64,000 bases of DNA from Flammula alnicola (taxonomy: Eukaryota > Basidiomycota > Agaricomycetes > Agaricales > Strophariaceae): the NCBI GenBank assembly GCA_015499995.1, contig JADNRV010000118.1:62001-126000 (forward strand). Reading direction: 5' to 3'. Below, piece after piece: positions 1-10,664 of the stretch. A model generated the notes under the pieces. It saw only the letters and a list, made by a program, of their open reading frames with translations. It was not told where the DNA came from and ran no database searches. The stretch's first letter is position 1; each line of letters begins with the position of its first letter. The translations under genes were made by a program, and so were the position numbers.

Positions 1-1414
1 CATTATTACTGTTCCTCTACATAATAATGCAGTAGTACAAACTGGTAAGTAGCATGCCTGCCTGTCGTACAATCTGTTCTAATCAACTCCATTCAAGAAT
101 CAGGTATCCCTGGCAAGCACTCTTCTGCGCTGGCTCGAGCCAAAGGATTAAGCGCAAACACCGCTCCATAAGAGCCTTCACTTGAAAGCGAGGAGCTTTT
201 ACAGGACACACAGCTGAAGGCATGGTCTCGTAGTTGCCACCTACTCATTGACGGTGGATTTATGTGACGAGGTGTTAACCGACTCGGAAGGCGAGGTCAG
301 CTTTATCGGAGGCGCAAAGACAGTGAGGTTTTAATTTTCGAGGATTGCTAGTGTCCGCTTGGTATTCCCGTTGATCGCTCTATTTCCGTTCCCCCAGACG
401 AGACGAACGGTTTATGGAAATCTTGCTTCGTGAGATAGAGAAGAGACTCGCTCAACTAATGATGCGACATCATCAGACATCTTACACGACATTTGCGTTG
501 GCAAACAATAACTTCTCAAAGGTCCAAGGTATTTGCATCCAGGAAGACTCGCAATTTGACAGTACGCTTAGGACTATACAACTTAGTAGTAGGCCACGTC
601 CATGAGAATGCTACGTGCTCAGTCATATTTTTGTTCCCATCTTTCTAATGGCCACACCTAGATATCGAAGATTTACTCAACGTCGTCAAAGGTGTACTTC
701 TCTCCGTCTGTGACAGTTTTCATGCTCATATGTGATGATGCCTAAAGAAGGGTCTTAAACTATCTTGAAACCTGGTACCTTATATCTCCTGCTCGCGCAA
801 CTGGAGAATGAAGATGTGAGGTTCCGACAGATACTTGAATCTAGGAATATGACGAGAAGAGGAATCGCTGCAAACTTCTTCGATATTGAGGCTCTGAGCG
901 CTTGAGCGCTCAAGGTTGCAGAGAGCAGTGCCCTATTTTATTTTTAACTAACTTTGACGTGCAATCGTCCGAAAGATTTTGAAGTACTTATCTCATTACC
1001 ACAAGTAGGAGTGAGGTCCGCTCTGATCAGTCCACAGTTTCGATCCCATAAGCGTAGCCAATCTTTTCTTAGTTTCTACTTACGATTAATTAGAGGTTCA
1101 ATCTGTTATCGCCTCTTCATGTCTTGCATTGGATGTAATTGGTAAAGTGAGGCCTCGGTGGACTTTAAATCAGACATAATTTGCAGGGTATTCAACAGCG
1201 TCTTCCCATACAAAGTGACGCCATCGACAACCCCGACCACCAATATCAGCCAGCATCACGAGGACCGCCATAGACTTGGGGAATAAGTATCCCGAGAACC
1301 ACTTCATGTTGATAGAGCAGGTGCTTATCGTACGTCAAGTTGGGTATGGCCCGATTTAAGTAAAGGTTCTTTGCTAACAATAAGATCGATTCAAGATCGA
1401 ATGAAGTACAAATA
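1..1414. other. 3' flank of F-box repeat unit A with an interposed segment
   Basis: No gene is supported here. About 60-235 resembles the stretch near 60,590-60,760 downstream of F-box copy D, and about 1,190-1,414 resembles the 3' flanks of copies C (36,920-37,100) and D (60,830-61,005). The roughly 950 bases between them (about 240-1,190) are absent from C and D, so they are probably an insertion in this copy. The insertion has only short open frames and no recognised protein; its ends were not defined. Confidence 0.45.
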
Positions 1415-2556
1415 TTAGGGGAAAGCGGATCGAGCTTCGGATGCGTCAACCAACTCGGGCTGAGCGACTGCGTTAATCCATGCATTGTACGTTAGCTCGT
1501 ATTCTGGATTATAGATGGCGAGGTACACCCTTTTTAGCGAAGGGTGTGCTAGGGAGGCAGTCTTCACATTCTCATCCACGAAGTCAATCGCGATTCGGCG
1601 GCGCGCCCACTTCTCCGTTGGGGAGATAGTCAATGTTTTCAATTTGGGAGGCATCTCGCCCTGGAGTGTCTGTTCCATGTTCCGGGGATGTCATTGTAAA
1701 ATATGCCACACAGCACTATGGTAAGCAGGCTTACCGTTTTCACGTGGCTCAGACTAAAAATTTCAAGGGCCTCGAGAGATTGAAGATGACCCATGGTAAT
1801 TTCTATCCATCCCCAGTCCGGATGTTGGAATGAAAGGGCGCGAATCATCTTCAGTTGAGGAGAAATGCCTTTTAACGCATCCTGCCTGGGGATAACAGGG
1901 TACTCGATTTCCGAATCCGACAACCAGTATAGGGTGGTGACAGATGTTCCTGGAAGGAACATCTGGAAAGTGCCAATATTTCCCTCCAGTATTCGCAAAT
2001 TTGGGCACACGGTCTTCGACGGATAGATCACGCTGGTCATCCATCGCAGATGACGAAGCCGTGGCTGTCCTTCAAGAAACGAAATAGCCTGCTCGTCGTA
2101 CAAGGAATTACCATAATTACCATCGTAAAACCCAAGAGATACGTGATGAGAGTAGTGCAGAGGACATGTCCAGATAAATTTCTCCAACTGGAACGGGCAG
2201 GTCGCAGGAAATATCGCGGCGGGTGTGCCCAGTATCCAGTTGTTGAACCCGAGTTCCTTCAGATTGACCATCGTCCGAAGACACTTTACGATGAGATTCC
2301 AGATGGACCTCCGCTGCTTATGAAGGATCCCATGAACGTGATATATGCGCACCGATGTGGCGCGCCGGAGACATTTATATATGCTTGACAGGAATTTGAA
2401 GCTCGTCGTTCCGTCTTTGCTGGTCATGGACCTATATAGAAGTCGTTCAGCCTCTCCTTGAAGATGTCTTGACACTCGACTGAGAACAACGAGGTCTGAT
2501 GCATGGACCACTTGTTCGACAATTGAGCGAATCAATTCAGGCGGTACTAGAATCAT
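1415..2556 (-). CDS. F-box-like domain protein (copy A, intact)
   Basis: Two exons, 2556-1735 and 1669-1415, joined over a 65-nt GT-AG intron in phase 0, give 358 aa. The N-terminus (residues about 4-43, PPELIRSIVEQVV then SRVSRHLQGEAERLLYRSM) has the pattern of the F-box-like domain of Agaricomycete proteins. The rest has the leucine-rich repeat-like spacing usual in these proteins. F-box proteins usually serve as substrate adaptors of SCF ubiquitin ligases through Skp1; the substrate here cannot be inferred. The start is the first ATG and aligns with the other three copies. This is the only one of four copies in the window with an unbroken frame. Its 5' side faces the hAT element and then the divergent membrane protein gene. 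Confidence 0.8.
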
Positions 2557-2710
2557 TAAAATTTCGACTTAGAGTTCGGAAGGGAAGTGTAAGCGGGATT
2601 GAAGTTTAATATGGCGAAACTAACCTGCAGGGCGCCGAGAAATCGAGGTATTTCGTGGTGTAAGTAGACAGGGTGCGGTGCAAGTTAGGGTGGAAGATAG
2701 GTGCGGCGGA

Positions 2711-3557
2711 TAGTGTTGCGTATATAAGTCCGGAGGGTGTATGTAATTATGTAATATACATATCCAATTTTCAGCTAATGTAAATTACAAAAAGTGTACG
2801 GTAAATTACGTTTTTTAGAATGCACGTGACCTTCTAGGCAGCAGAAGCTGCAGAACCGCAGCGTCGAGCAGGTCGAGCAGCGCGACGACGACGGGTTTCT
2901 CGTCACTATACCACGATGGCAATTCAAATGCACTACTCTCCTCGCTGCCAGCCATGACTTTCTGCGACAAAAAGGCAGCTTTCGCTACCTTCCTAACCAC
3001 CGGGCCGTCTGCCAAAATCTCTTCAAGCTCGACGGATGCCATGTCAATATCCTCGTCGTCGCCCTCTGCTGGTAGGGTATGGCTAATTGTGATGGGGCCG
3101 GTGCTTGAAGGGACGTCATCTGTGAGCATCCTCGACAGATCACCGTCTTCTTCGTCGTCGGATTCATCGTAGTTGGGATCCAGCTTTGCACTTGCACCGT
3201 CGTCGTCGATTGATCGTAGTAGCTGTTCAATGTCGAAGATTTTGATGACAGGATTTGGGTGAGCTGATTTTCGGACCTGCGATAATGAAAAACATAAGGT
3301 TAGAAAGCGTCGCAAGAGGCAGAGCAGGGTAAGTACGCACTTGTGAAGGACTGATTGACGCTTTCCACTACGCCTAAATTGCTGCAAGACTTCAGATTTT
3401 CAAAAGTGATCTGCGGCAGTCAGCTTATTACCCTTGGACATTATATACATTATATACATGACCCTCCTCCCAAGATGTATATAAGTAGTAATTTACTGTA
3501 AATTACCTATGTAAATTACACCTGGTATAAAACCCCCCACTTAGATACGCAACCCTA
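2711..3557. mobile_element. Non-autonomous or remnant hAT-type DNA transposon (847 bp)
   Basis: The ends are imperfect inverted repeats: TAGTGTTGCGTATATAAGT on the left against TAGGGTTGCGTATCTAAGT read inward from the right, with AT-rich similarity continuing further inside. The 8-bp sequence GCGGCGGA lies on both sides (2703-2710 and 3558-3565), as expected for hAT target duplication. Related copies show the empty site, with a single GGTGCGGCGGAACATG-like sequence upstream of the copy C F-box pseudogene (about 35,665). The element sits between the divergent F-box A and membrane protein genes. At 847 bp it is too short for a full hAT transposase. Confidence 0.8.
2815..3387 (-). CDS. Hypothetical acidic protein inside the hAT element
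   Basis: A 190-codon open frame fills most of the hAT element. The N-terminal half has a hydrophobic leucine/cysteine stretch that may be read-through of an intron; the middle is strongly acidic (IDDDGASAKLDPNYDESDD and following). No BED finger, RNase-H-like DDE residues or hAT dimerisation motif can be seen. It could be a leftover of the transposase acidic linker or an unrelated captured sequence. Expression is unproven. Confidence 0.3.
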   Translation of the reverse strand: MQQFRRSGKRQSVLHKCVLTLLCLLRRFLTLCFSLSQVRKSAHPNPVIKIFDIEQLLRSIDDDGASAKLDPNYDESDDEEDGDLSRMLTDDVPSSTGPITISHTLPAEGDDEDIDMASVELEEILADGPVVRKVAKAAFLSQKVMAGSEESSAFELPSWYSDEKPVVVALLDLLDAAVLQLLLPRRSRAF

Positions 3558-3565
3558 GCGGCGGA

Positions 3566-5208
3566 ACGTGTGCTAAGTTCTAGAGTCAGATGTCTGAGGT
3601 CACGACACACGGCACGGCCAGGGCCGCCCGGGAACAGGCTTGGCACCCCTTGTGGCAGTGTGGAATGCGTGAGACCCGACATGAGTTTGATTTCTTTCGC
3701 ATTTCCCTCATCTTGAGGCCCGCACGGTTGCCCGGGCGCTCTCAAGATGCAGCGTTTCCCAAGGCAAACGTCCGATTTACCGAGCGATACCCCCAATTTA
3801 ACGTCTCTCTTTGTGAGTTTGCTTAGAATCCCGACTTGAGCTAGCTTATGAACGGTCTTGCAGAGCAGCATTTTTTCTGGTGTGAGCAGTACTTCATCAA
3901 GCAGTTCATCGTCAGATCCCAGCTCTGTGCCTACGAGCCCGCCACCGAGTTCAGCGGAGTATGTATTCAGCGGATTTGTCCCATTCAGCACTGATGAACT
4001 ACGCATAGAACAACTGGACCTCCCTCGTCCGCACCGAGTTCCCCGCCACCATCATCATCGGACATATCATCTCTTCCGCAGCCCTCAAATAGCACGTCCG
4101 TCGATGTTCAACCTACAACCTCTGAATTACGGTTGACTCCGTCACCTACGCTCTTCGTTACCCTGGCCTCTCCCTCCGAATCATCAACGACCACTGAGAA
4201 CGTTACGACGATTGTGACGAATATCAAAGGTCAAGCTACCACCGTACGTTTCCTTTCTGGGTTCTTTCACCGTAATTCATTTGCCTCGTGTAGATCACTT
4301 CCCATCTCCCCACCTTCCTCGCCACTTCGACCCCGAGCATATCCAATCCACAACGCACGGCCATCATCGCGGGAACGACGTCTTCGGTGTTCGTTGTCGT
4401 CCTCGCCATTCTTGGAGGTGTATTCGCGTACAGGAGACACAAATTGCGCAAGTTTCTCGCCATGTCTGGAAAGAAGAAGGAAGGCAAGGGCCTACTGGAT
4501 GGAGAGGAATTCGACGACGACGATACCTTCCCGCAACATGGTACAAGTTATCGAGATCGGGCTCATTTCCAGAGTCATTCTCTCGCTCGGTCGATGTCGC
4601 CTGCACCGAGCTTGCTCAAGTCGAGGACTTCGGAAACGGGATCGATATTCAGAGAAGAAGTGTGGCCCCCGCCAGGATTCGATGATCCAATAGCGAAACA
4701 GAGCAGCCAGGTGGATCTGAGCAGGATAGTCGACGACGTCATGGGCCCTGGATCTGGTCTCGCTCCCGCCTCAAGCGCGAGCGCCCGTGGCAATGTTGGA
4801 TCGCACGAACGTGATATAACAGACGCCAGCACTGCGTCCGCTCAATCACAACTGTCATCTTCAACGATGGACAGTAGCTCTCCTCTCCTCGCCTCCAGCA
4901 GTCTTGCCCGCCCTTTAAGTGCCATCTCGGCGTACAACGACCCCTTCGGCCCCTCTAGCCAAGCGTCGGTGTACTACCCAACCCAATTACCACCGGGTGC
5001 ATACCCGCCAACAGCGCCAGGCCTTGGTTCCTCGCTCATTGCAACTTCATCGACAATGTCATCATCGTCGGGTAGCTTGTCGTATCCGTCATTATCCCAC
5101 CCCCCATTGACGCCTATCCCTTCGTCATCGATTACGACCCAGAGTTCGATATCTCCGCAACCGAAGCCTCGCCCAATTTCGGGCTCGACACAACCGAAAA
5201 AGTCGAGT
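3566..5208 (+). repeat. Membrane protein gene segment, inverted duplicate of 34,035-35,660
   Basis: Sequence from just outside the hAT element to codon-level position 5208 matches the reverse complement of 34,035-35,660 closely, introns included. Similarity stops abruptly after the codons for QPKKS near the 3' end, which marks one duplication breakpoint. Together with F-box A this is a divergent gene pair whose inverted copy is the membrane pseudogene plus F-box C. Confidence 0.8.
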
Positions 5209-5310
5209 CCTCTCGCAAGGGCGCTCACTGAGGATGCGAAGATTTGGTTGGGCCGACTGCCCGGCCATACGACTGATGAGAGTGGGGCAGGGCCTTCCCA
5301 CCAGCGTTAA
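3747..5310 (+). CDS. Single-pass membrane protein with Ser/Thr-rich ectodomain (copy 1)
   Basis: Four exons, 3747-3812, 3864-3958, 4009-4243 and 4294-5310, keep one frame through three short GT-AG introns and give about 470 aa. The N-terminal third is rich in Ser, Thr and Pro, as in O-glycosylated fungal cell-surface proteins. One membrane segment follows (VFVVVLAILGGVFA) with a basic stop-transfer RRHKLRKF. The long cytoplasmic tail has an acidic patch (EEFDDDD) and Ser/Pro-rich sequence. The layout recalls fungal wall-stress or Mid2-like sensors, but no WSC or other named domain was found. No signal peptide is visible at this ATG, so an upstream exon may be missing. An inverted, broken copy lies at 34.0-35.6 kb. 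Confidence 0.65.
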
Positions 5311-6354
5311 TGATTGGAGGATTCGCCTCTTTCCTTCCTGAATATTTCTGTCCCTCTTTCGCTCTTTTTTTTCTGGATACCGCTTTAAGACGGTTTACAG
5401 ATATACCAGCAACCATGGAGCGTACGCTCACATACTTTCTTTTCTGTTTTTAATCTCCCACTGTTTTATCATTCATAAATACCCTTAATTTTGCATGATG
5501 TAGTATGCAGCGGACTATATACCGTCGATATTGATATCGGACGTTAATGTCGTTACACCTTCGTGTTACTGTGTATACCTTCGTGTTACTGTGTATTACC
5601 AGGACACTCTGCAGACTCTGGATCTCTACTTATTTATAGTATTCTGGATGGCCTCGTTGTTGTGTTACTTAGTGACTTTTCGTTTTCGATTCCGATGAAT
5701 AAAGAACAGATATATACGTATACTCTAGTATCGTACAAGCAAGCGCTTATGTACATGTGAATATGGAATGTGGACTGGAGGATGAATTCGAGAGGGTATA
5801 TTGGAATGAATGTGTGGTCTGACGTGTATGGACCATGGAATAGATAGCAATGTTTGATTCGGAAGGTGGGGGAGGGCGGAAACTGAGATTGCTGTGACAG
5901 GATTATTTCAGGATGTTCGAAATGGCACCAAGTGGTCCTCCATTGCTGAAATTTTTAAAAAAGTGTAGAGTTAATATTGATTTCGAGACTTCCTATTCTT
6001 GAGCGCCACTTACTTATCAGAGCAGCATGTTCCGGCTACTACATCACTACTAGAGACAAAACTAGATTCAGCTTCACACCAAAATAAAGAAATGAAGAGA
6101 AATCACTCACGGAACATCTGCAACTGTATCGCCCGCCTCGGTACCGACAGAGTTTAGCGCGCGTCTTGAAGCAGCGGAGCCAACCGCCGAAGCCTTTCAT
6201 GCCTTGAGCTACTCCAGATCTGCGTTTATATTACCCACATCCGGACGTACCATTATTTGTGGCGGAGTCTGCGAGTTCGCGTAACGCATTACTAGAGATA
6301 AAGCTAGATTCAGCTTCGCACCAAAATAAAGAAATGAAGAGAAATCACTCACGC
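5311..6354. other. Non-coding stretch with part of a duplicated intron
   Basis: No convincing gene. It begins with the 3' region of the membrane protein gene and contains a short direct repeat CCTTCGTGTTACTGTGTAT at about 5560-5600. The left copy of a duplicated intron-like sequence lies at about 6048-6115. The second half may hold downstream exons of the candidate secreted protein, but no exon chain stays in frame. Confidence 0.4.
6048..6115 (-). repeat. Duplicated intron-like unit, copy 2
   Basis: On the minus strand this reads GTGAGTGATTTCTCTTCATT at its donor end, runs to a TCTCTAG acceptor, and matches 6289-6355 almost base for base. The sequence before each donor is also related, which suggests a tandem exon-intron duplication of about 240 bp. 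Confidence 0.6.
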
Positions 6355-6355
6355 A
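6289..6355 (-). repeat. Duplicated intron-like unit, copy 1
   Basis: The minus strand shows donor GTGAGTGATTTCTC and acceptor TCTCTAG, nearly identical to 6048-6115. It directly follows the candidate exon at 6355-6663. Confidence 0.6.
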
Positions 6356-6663
6356 AGTGGCGCAACTAAATCGCCCACCCGGTCACGTACGACAGAGTTA
6401 GTGAGAGATTTGAAGCATTTGTCACTGCAAGAGTGCAGGTGCAGTGACAGAGGATAAGCTGCGGCGATGACCACGTCGTGCAGGAGACCAGGAAGGTTTC
6501 TTGGTGATGTCCTGGATGAGATCCGCAGATTTTGACTGGTCGCCTTGCAGTAGTTGAACGTTTGAGTCCATGGCTTGTCCAGGATTGGTGCGGCCCTGGC
6601 GACACGTTTGGAGACGAAGAAAGAAAGAGTGACGAGAGTAAAGAGTGTATGGAACGACTTCAT
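6355..6663 (-). CDS. Candidate small secreted protein, first exon
   Basis: An ATG at 6663 opens a frame starting MKSFHTLFTLVTLSFF then VSKRVARAAP: a basic residue, a hydrophobic core and an AxA-type cleavage region, as in a signal peptide. About 80 residues follow with three cysteines. The frame then meets a good splice donor (GTGAGTGATT) whose intron is duplicated further on. The remaining exons could not be assembled without stops, so this may be a real multi-exon secreted protein, a decayed one, or chance. Confidence 0.35.
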
Positions 6664-8690
6664 TGTAAAAGACGATGGTCAAATGATGAAAGAGATAAAT
6701 CCAAAGGAGGAGGAAGCGATCGAATTGTCGAGTTGAACACTGTGTTAACTCTACGGAGAGAATATCTTAGAATCAAGTCCTTTTATACGTACGAGAGGGA
6801 GTCAAGTGGCTAACATAAATATAATAATAGAATGGGACAACCTGAGAAGAGTCCAAGCCAAGCAAACGGCAGACGAACGAGGCTGACGGAACGGCTGACA
6901 GGCCTCGAGAGGTTCGTACAAGTGGAAAGGCTGACAGGTTTGGGGAAGCTCGGAGTCGATGTAAAATCGAACGGATCAGCGATCGATTCATCTGTGATAA
7001 AGTTTAACGTTTAGTAGCTGTTATAGCGCAAGTATGTCGAGAAAATATTAATGTCTACTAAGGATAACGGGAGTCAAGACGAGAGCAAGACAAAGGGTTC
7101 TGGCTGAAAAAGCCTCTGATTTATACTCAAGACTGGACAACTGACATTGTACCAATACCAAGCTGGTTTAGATTGGGCTGGATTTAGTGCGGATAGGACT
7201 GATGCTACCTACGCGAAAGAGCGTGGCTCCGAAAAGATTAGTGCCCGCAGAGCTGAAAAGAGAGCTGGTCCAAGAGTCACTTGAAGAGTGAAATGCATCC
7301 GAAATACTTAGTGCAGTAATTGACGGGGAACTCGAATCAGAAGAAATTGGGACGAGTATTGATCTAGACTGTCTGGTGAACGCAGGGCTTACTGTAAGAA
7401 TAGATCGACATCGATCATTAATGTTCGAACGTTCAAGCTCAACGCCACACTTGCCATTAATGGCATCTCTATTGGCATAAAGCGTTAGAAAAGCCATCAG
7501 CTACTGTAGTTGACCTCTTGGAACATGCTTTATGGAATTTATCGGACTGTACCCTGTCAAATTGATGATTCAATCCCCAAGTTGATCGAACCGATGATAG
7601 TTAGCTCTCGTAGTCTGTCATCGACAACCTGTTCAGTAAAGGCCTTTCTAGTTGGGTTTGCTCAGTTTACTGTTGAAATTATGTATAGCCTTTAATACTT
7701 ATCCCTCAACACCCATTTGACACCGTACCTCATGCTGTAATGGTTCATCCTGAAATTTTCCCCTGTTCGCCTTGTGTTCGCCCGGCAATCTTTCCACCGC
7801 TCTGTGCATTGAGAACCAAGTCCGGAGAAAAGAAATAATCTCTCCAAGTCACTTGAATTACTCATGCCAAGTCCAATAGGGTGCACTGTTCCACTCCATT
7901 CTAAAGCCCTATTTCACCATATGGGCTATATACGGGGCTTGAGAGTGGCCGGAGGGCTTTATGCGTCTGTTGGTGGTATGGAGAAGGATTGTGGGGCAGA
8001 AAAATCATTTTCCCGACAAACATCCGAACAGTGGACAGCCTCTCATGTTTTCGCAACAGAAAACCACTATCACGGTTCCTGAGAAAAGCGTGTGCTCAGA
8101 GATGTTCCCTAGAAACTGAATACTGATCCGCTGAGTAAAGGTTATGTAGCCTAAGTATACCGTATCCTCATGGAGTCGGATTCAGCCTTTTCTCGCGTGA
8201 ATGATGCTTCCAAGGTTCCCACTCGTCGATCGCAACAGAATCTCTTTAAAGAAATGCGTAGGCATAGAATTTTTGTTCTAAGTTTACTCGCTTCGCGTTT
8301 CTCGATAATCAAACCATTTTCTCACTTCTTCATACTCCATTTCATCCTTTCTTTTCTCGAAGTTTCCTTGTTATAGGGAATGGAGTTGAGTTTTATTTTA
8401 AAAATGTTTGCCAGTATCAGTTTGATTGACCATGCTAGAATCCCCATGGCCGTTTTGTTGGGAAAAGAGATATTTCAAGGACGAATTCAGCGGTGTGGTG
8501 CGCCCCTTGATATGTTATAAACATGATGAGAAACGGCAAATATCAATGCATGGTCCATTTTAACATCACTCAGTTCGTGCAGCTATCTTTAACTCATGCA
8601 CAAGCATTCTTAGGGCGCAACCCGTCACATGGCAGAATCTTTCATCTTATGTAAAATTACATTACATTCGCAAACCGTTCAAGTGTTACA
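6664..8690. other. Intergenic, no supported gene
   Basis: Only short open frames occur. The longest is a 109-codon Ser-rich frame on the minus strand at 7168-7497 that starts with ATG but has no recognisable motif, and I do not call it. The right end borders the 3' end of the WD40 gene. Confidence 0.4.
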
Positions 8691-10241
8691 TTATAGCACA
8701 TATCTCCTCACGATTCCATCGTCGCTCGCGCTCCAAACATCCGTGCGATTGCCGTCCAATCTCACTGCTACGTCTCTCACGGGATCGCAGTCCACTCCGA
8801 CCAACTCGGCGGCAACAGCAGGGCCTTCTGGCACAACACTCGCCACTATGGAAGTCCATCTGAAGTGGCTACCGCTAAGGCGACACTGCCGTTATTTTCG
8901 ATAAATGCCAACTCTTCGATGCCTGTCTCCAGACGGCGAAATGATGTCAATGGGGAGGCAAGTGAGCGAGTGTCGTAAACTGAGACGATGCCTGAAGCTG
9001 ATCCTGTAGCGAGGAGGTTGTTCGACTGGGAGTAGACGATAGAAGTGAGGGATGCCGGGGATTGAGATCGTGGCGAGGTATAGATAGATTTCTTGAATCC
9101 GAGATCGAATAATTCGAAAGACCCATTGTCTAATCCACAGAATACGACCTTGGAGTTGGTTTCTGGAATTTCCCGGTCATCCCGGGACGGAGGAGGAACG
9201 GATTCTTCGCCATCTGGAGGTACGGGCATGCGATCCCCAAGGCTCATCGAGGCGATGGCAGATTGGGAAGCCAAGGAGGATATGACTTCGCCGGACGAAA
9301 CGTCCCATAATTTAATCGTCGAATCGAGTGACGAGGATAATATGTTCCGTCCGAGGGCAACAATAGCAGTGTCCGTGACGGAGCGAATGTGCGCCCGCAT
9401 TGTGCGCACTGGAGAAACCCTTGTTCCACTCCTCGAGGAGCCATCAGGGAGATCGGCCGGTAAAATTGTCAGGGAAAAATCGAGCCCAGTGGAAAGAATG
9501 ACCCGCGATGATGGGAAGAATTTAAGGGAAGTGATACCGCTTAGGTGGGGCCGTGATGTTGTCTTGGACTTGGTGGTGTCGATGGCTTTCGGAACGAGGG
9601 AATCGCGTGGATACTGGATAGAAGATGCGGGGTATAGAAAGATTGAGCCGTCCAAAAATCCCGTTGCAAAGCGCGAAGAGTCGGGCGCGACATCAAATGC
9701 TGTTATTCTGTGGGGCTTCATGATGTGTGAATGGATGTGCGGAGAACACGAGAAGAACATACCCGCGCCGGATTTGAGCGTTCTTGGTCTCTGTATTCCT
9801 GCACCGGCGTTAGAACTGATGTCGGAGGTATACCGAGAGGTTTACAGGCAATTGCGTAGTTCTGTACCAATTGTTAGCATTATGATTCCATCCAGAAACA
9901 GAAATAGGTAAAGCGAATGCATAGAGGAAATATTCAATATTCGTGACCACACTCCGTGATCAGCAGCAACCATTAAATGGCGTTTGATCATCATGAAAAC
10001 TCACACCAGTGGAATCCTTTGAAACTTCAACGTCACCATCTACTGCCTTCAGAAGCACAAGGTCTCTGTCATGGTCGTCGAGCTCCGCGTTGACTTTCGC
10101 ATGGATTGATGTTTCGGACGCTCTATAACATGAAACCCAGAACTTGTCGTATGGTATTATTCCTTCTTGGACCTCTTGTATTACTTCAGGGAACGTGTTT
10201 TGGATGGTAACAACAGGGAGGTTCAACGCTGATGTATTCAT
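8691..10241 (-). CDS. RPN14: WD40 proteasome-associated factor (PAAF1/Rpn14-like), frame-disrupted near the C-terminus
   Basis: Exons 10241-10005, 9861-9763 and 9715-8691 join in frame. The N-terminal domain is followed by WD40 blades: PHRITAFDVAPDSSRFATG, a TSLKFFPSS..LSTG blade, TIKLWDVSSGEV, a LASGSASGIVSVYD-type blade and others. This arrangement matches PAAF1/Rpn14, which binds the ATPase ring of the 26S proteasome during assembly; I recognise it by pattern only. At about 8846-8850 the frame hits TAG right after a CC run. One extra base would restore it and continue into SVVPEGPAVAAELVG and a last blade ending SASDDGIVRRYVL, stop at 8691. The full product would be about 453 aa. The start is 423 bp from the divergent MAPKK gene. 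Confidence 0.7.
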
Positions 10242-10664
10242 GATCAGGTTACGGGTTAGAAAAGCGAGATGGAGGAATGTCAAGAGTTCTAATTGAGTTG
10301 CGTAATCTCTTATTTGGTTATGTATAGGATGGACGGTATCGCCGTCTCTCCTGATTGCGTCAGGTCCTCCGGCAGCGGCTTCGCGCAAGCTGGCAGATCT
10401 GCAAGGACATCTCGCTGGCTGTGAATAGCGGTGTCGTCTGTCAATGAAGTGACTCGGATATTTCGAGCAGATTACGTTGGTAACATTGTGTTCCAATCTG
10501 AATTGTAGTTACTTATTTCAAGTTTCAGCACTTCAAACTGGTTCCCTGATTGCATAAGGTGAGTGTGGACGTGGGAATGGAGCCTTTATGATGCGGTTAC
10601 CATGATTTAGGCCCTTGTTCAGAGCCCATTTTCGAGTCCGACCTCGACAGACCATTCACAAACC
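10242..10664. promoter_or_regulatory. Shared divergent promoter region (RPN14-like / MAPKK)
   Basis: The two ATGs point away from each other across 423 bp, so this stretch must hold both core promoters and 5' UTRs. No specific factor site is claimed. An upstream extension of the minus-strand frame to 10496 lacks conserved protein and is probably UTR. Confidence 0.5.

Noticed and set aside
7091..7100. Pheromone response element (ACAAAGGG-like)
   Set aside because: Only a partial match, single, and not near a pathway gene.
9093..9911. 272-codon plus-strand open frame
   Set aside because: It is the antisense shadow of the WD40 gene, whose minus-strand reading has clear blades.
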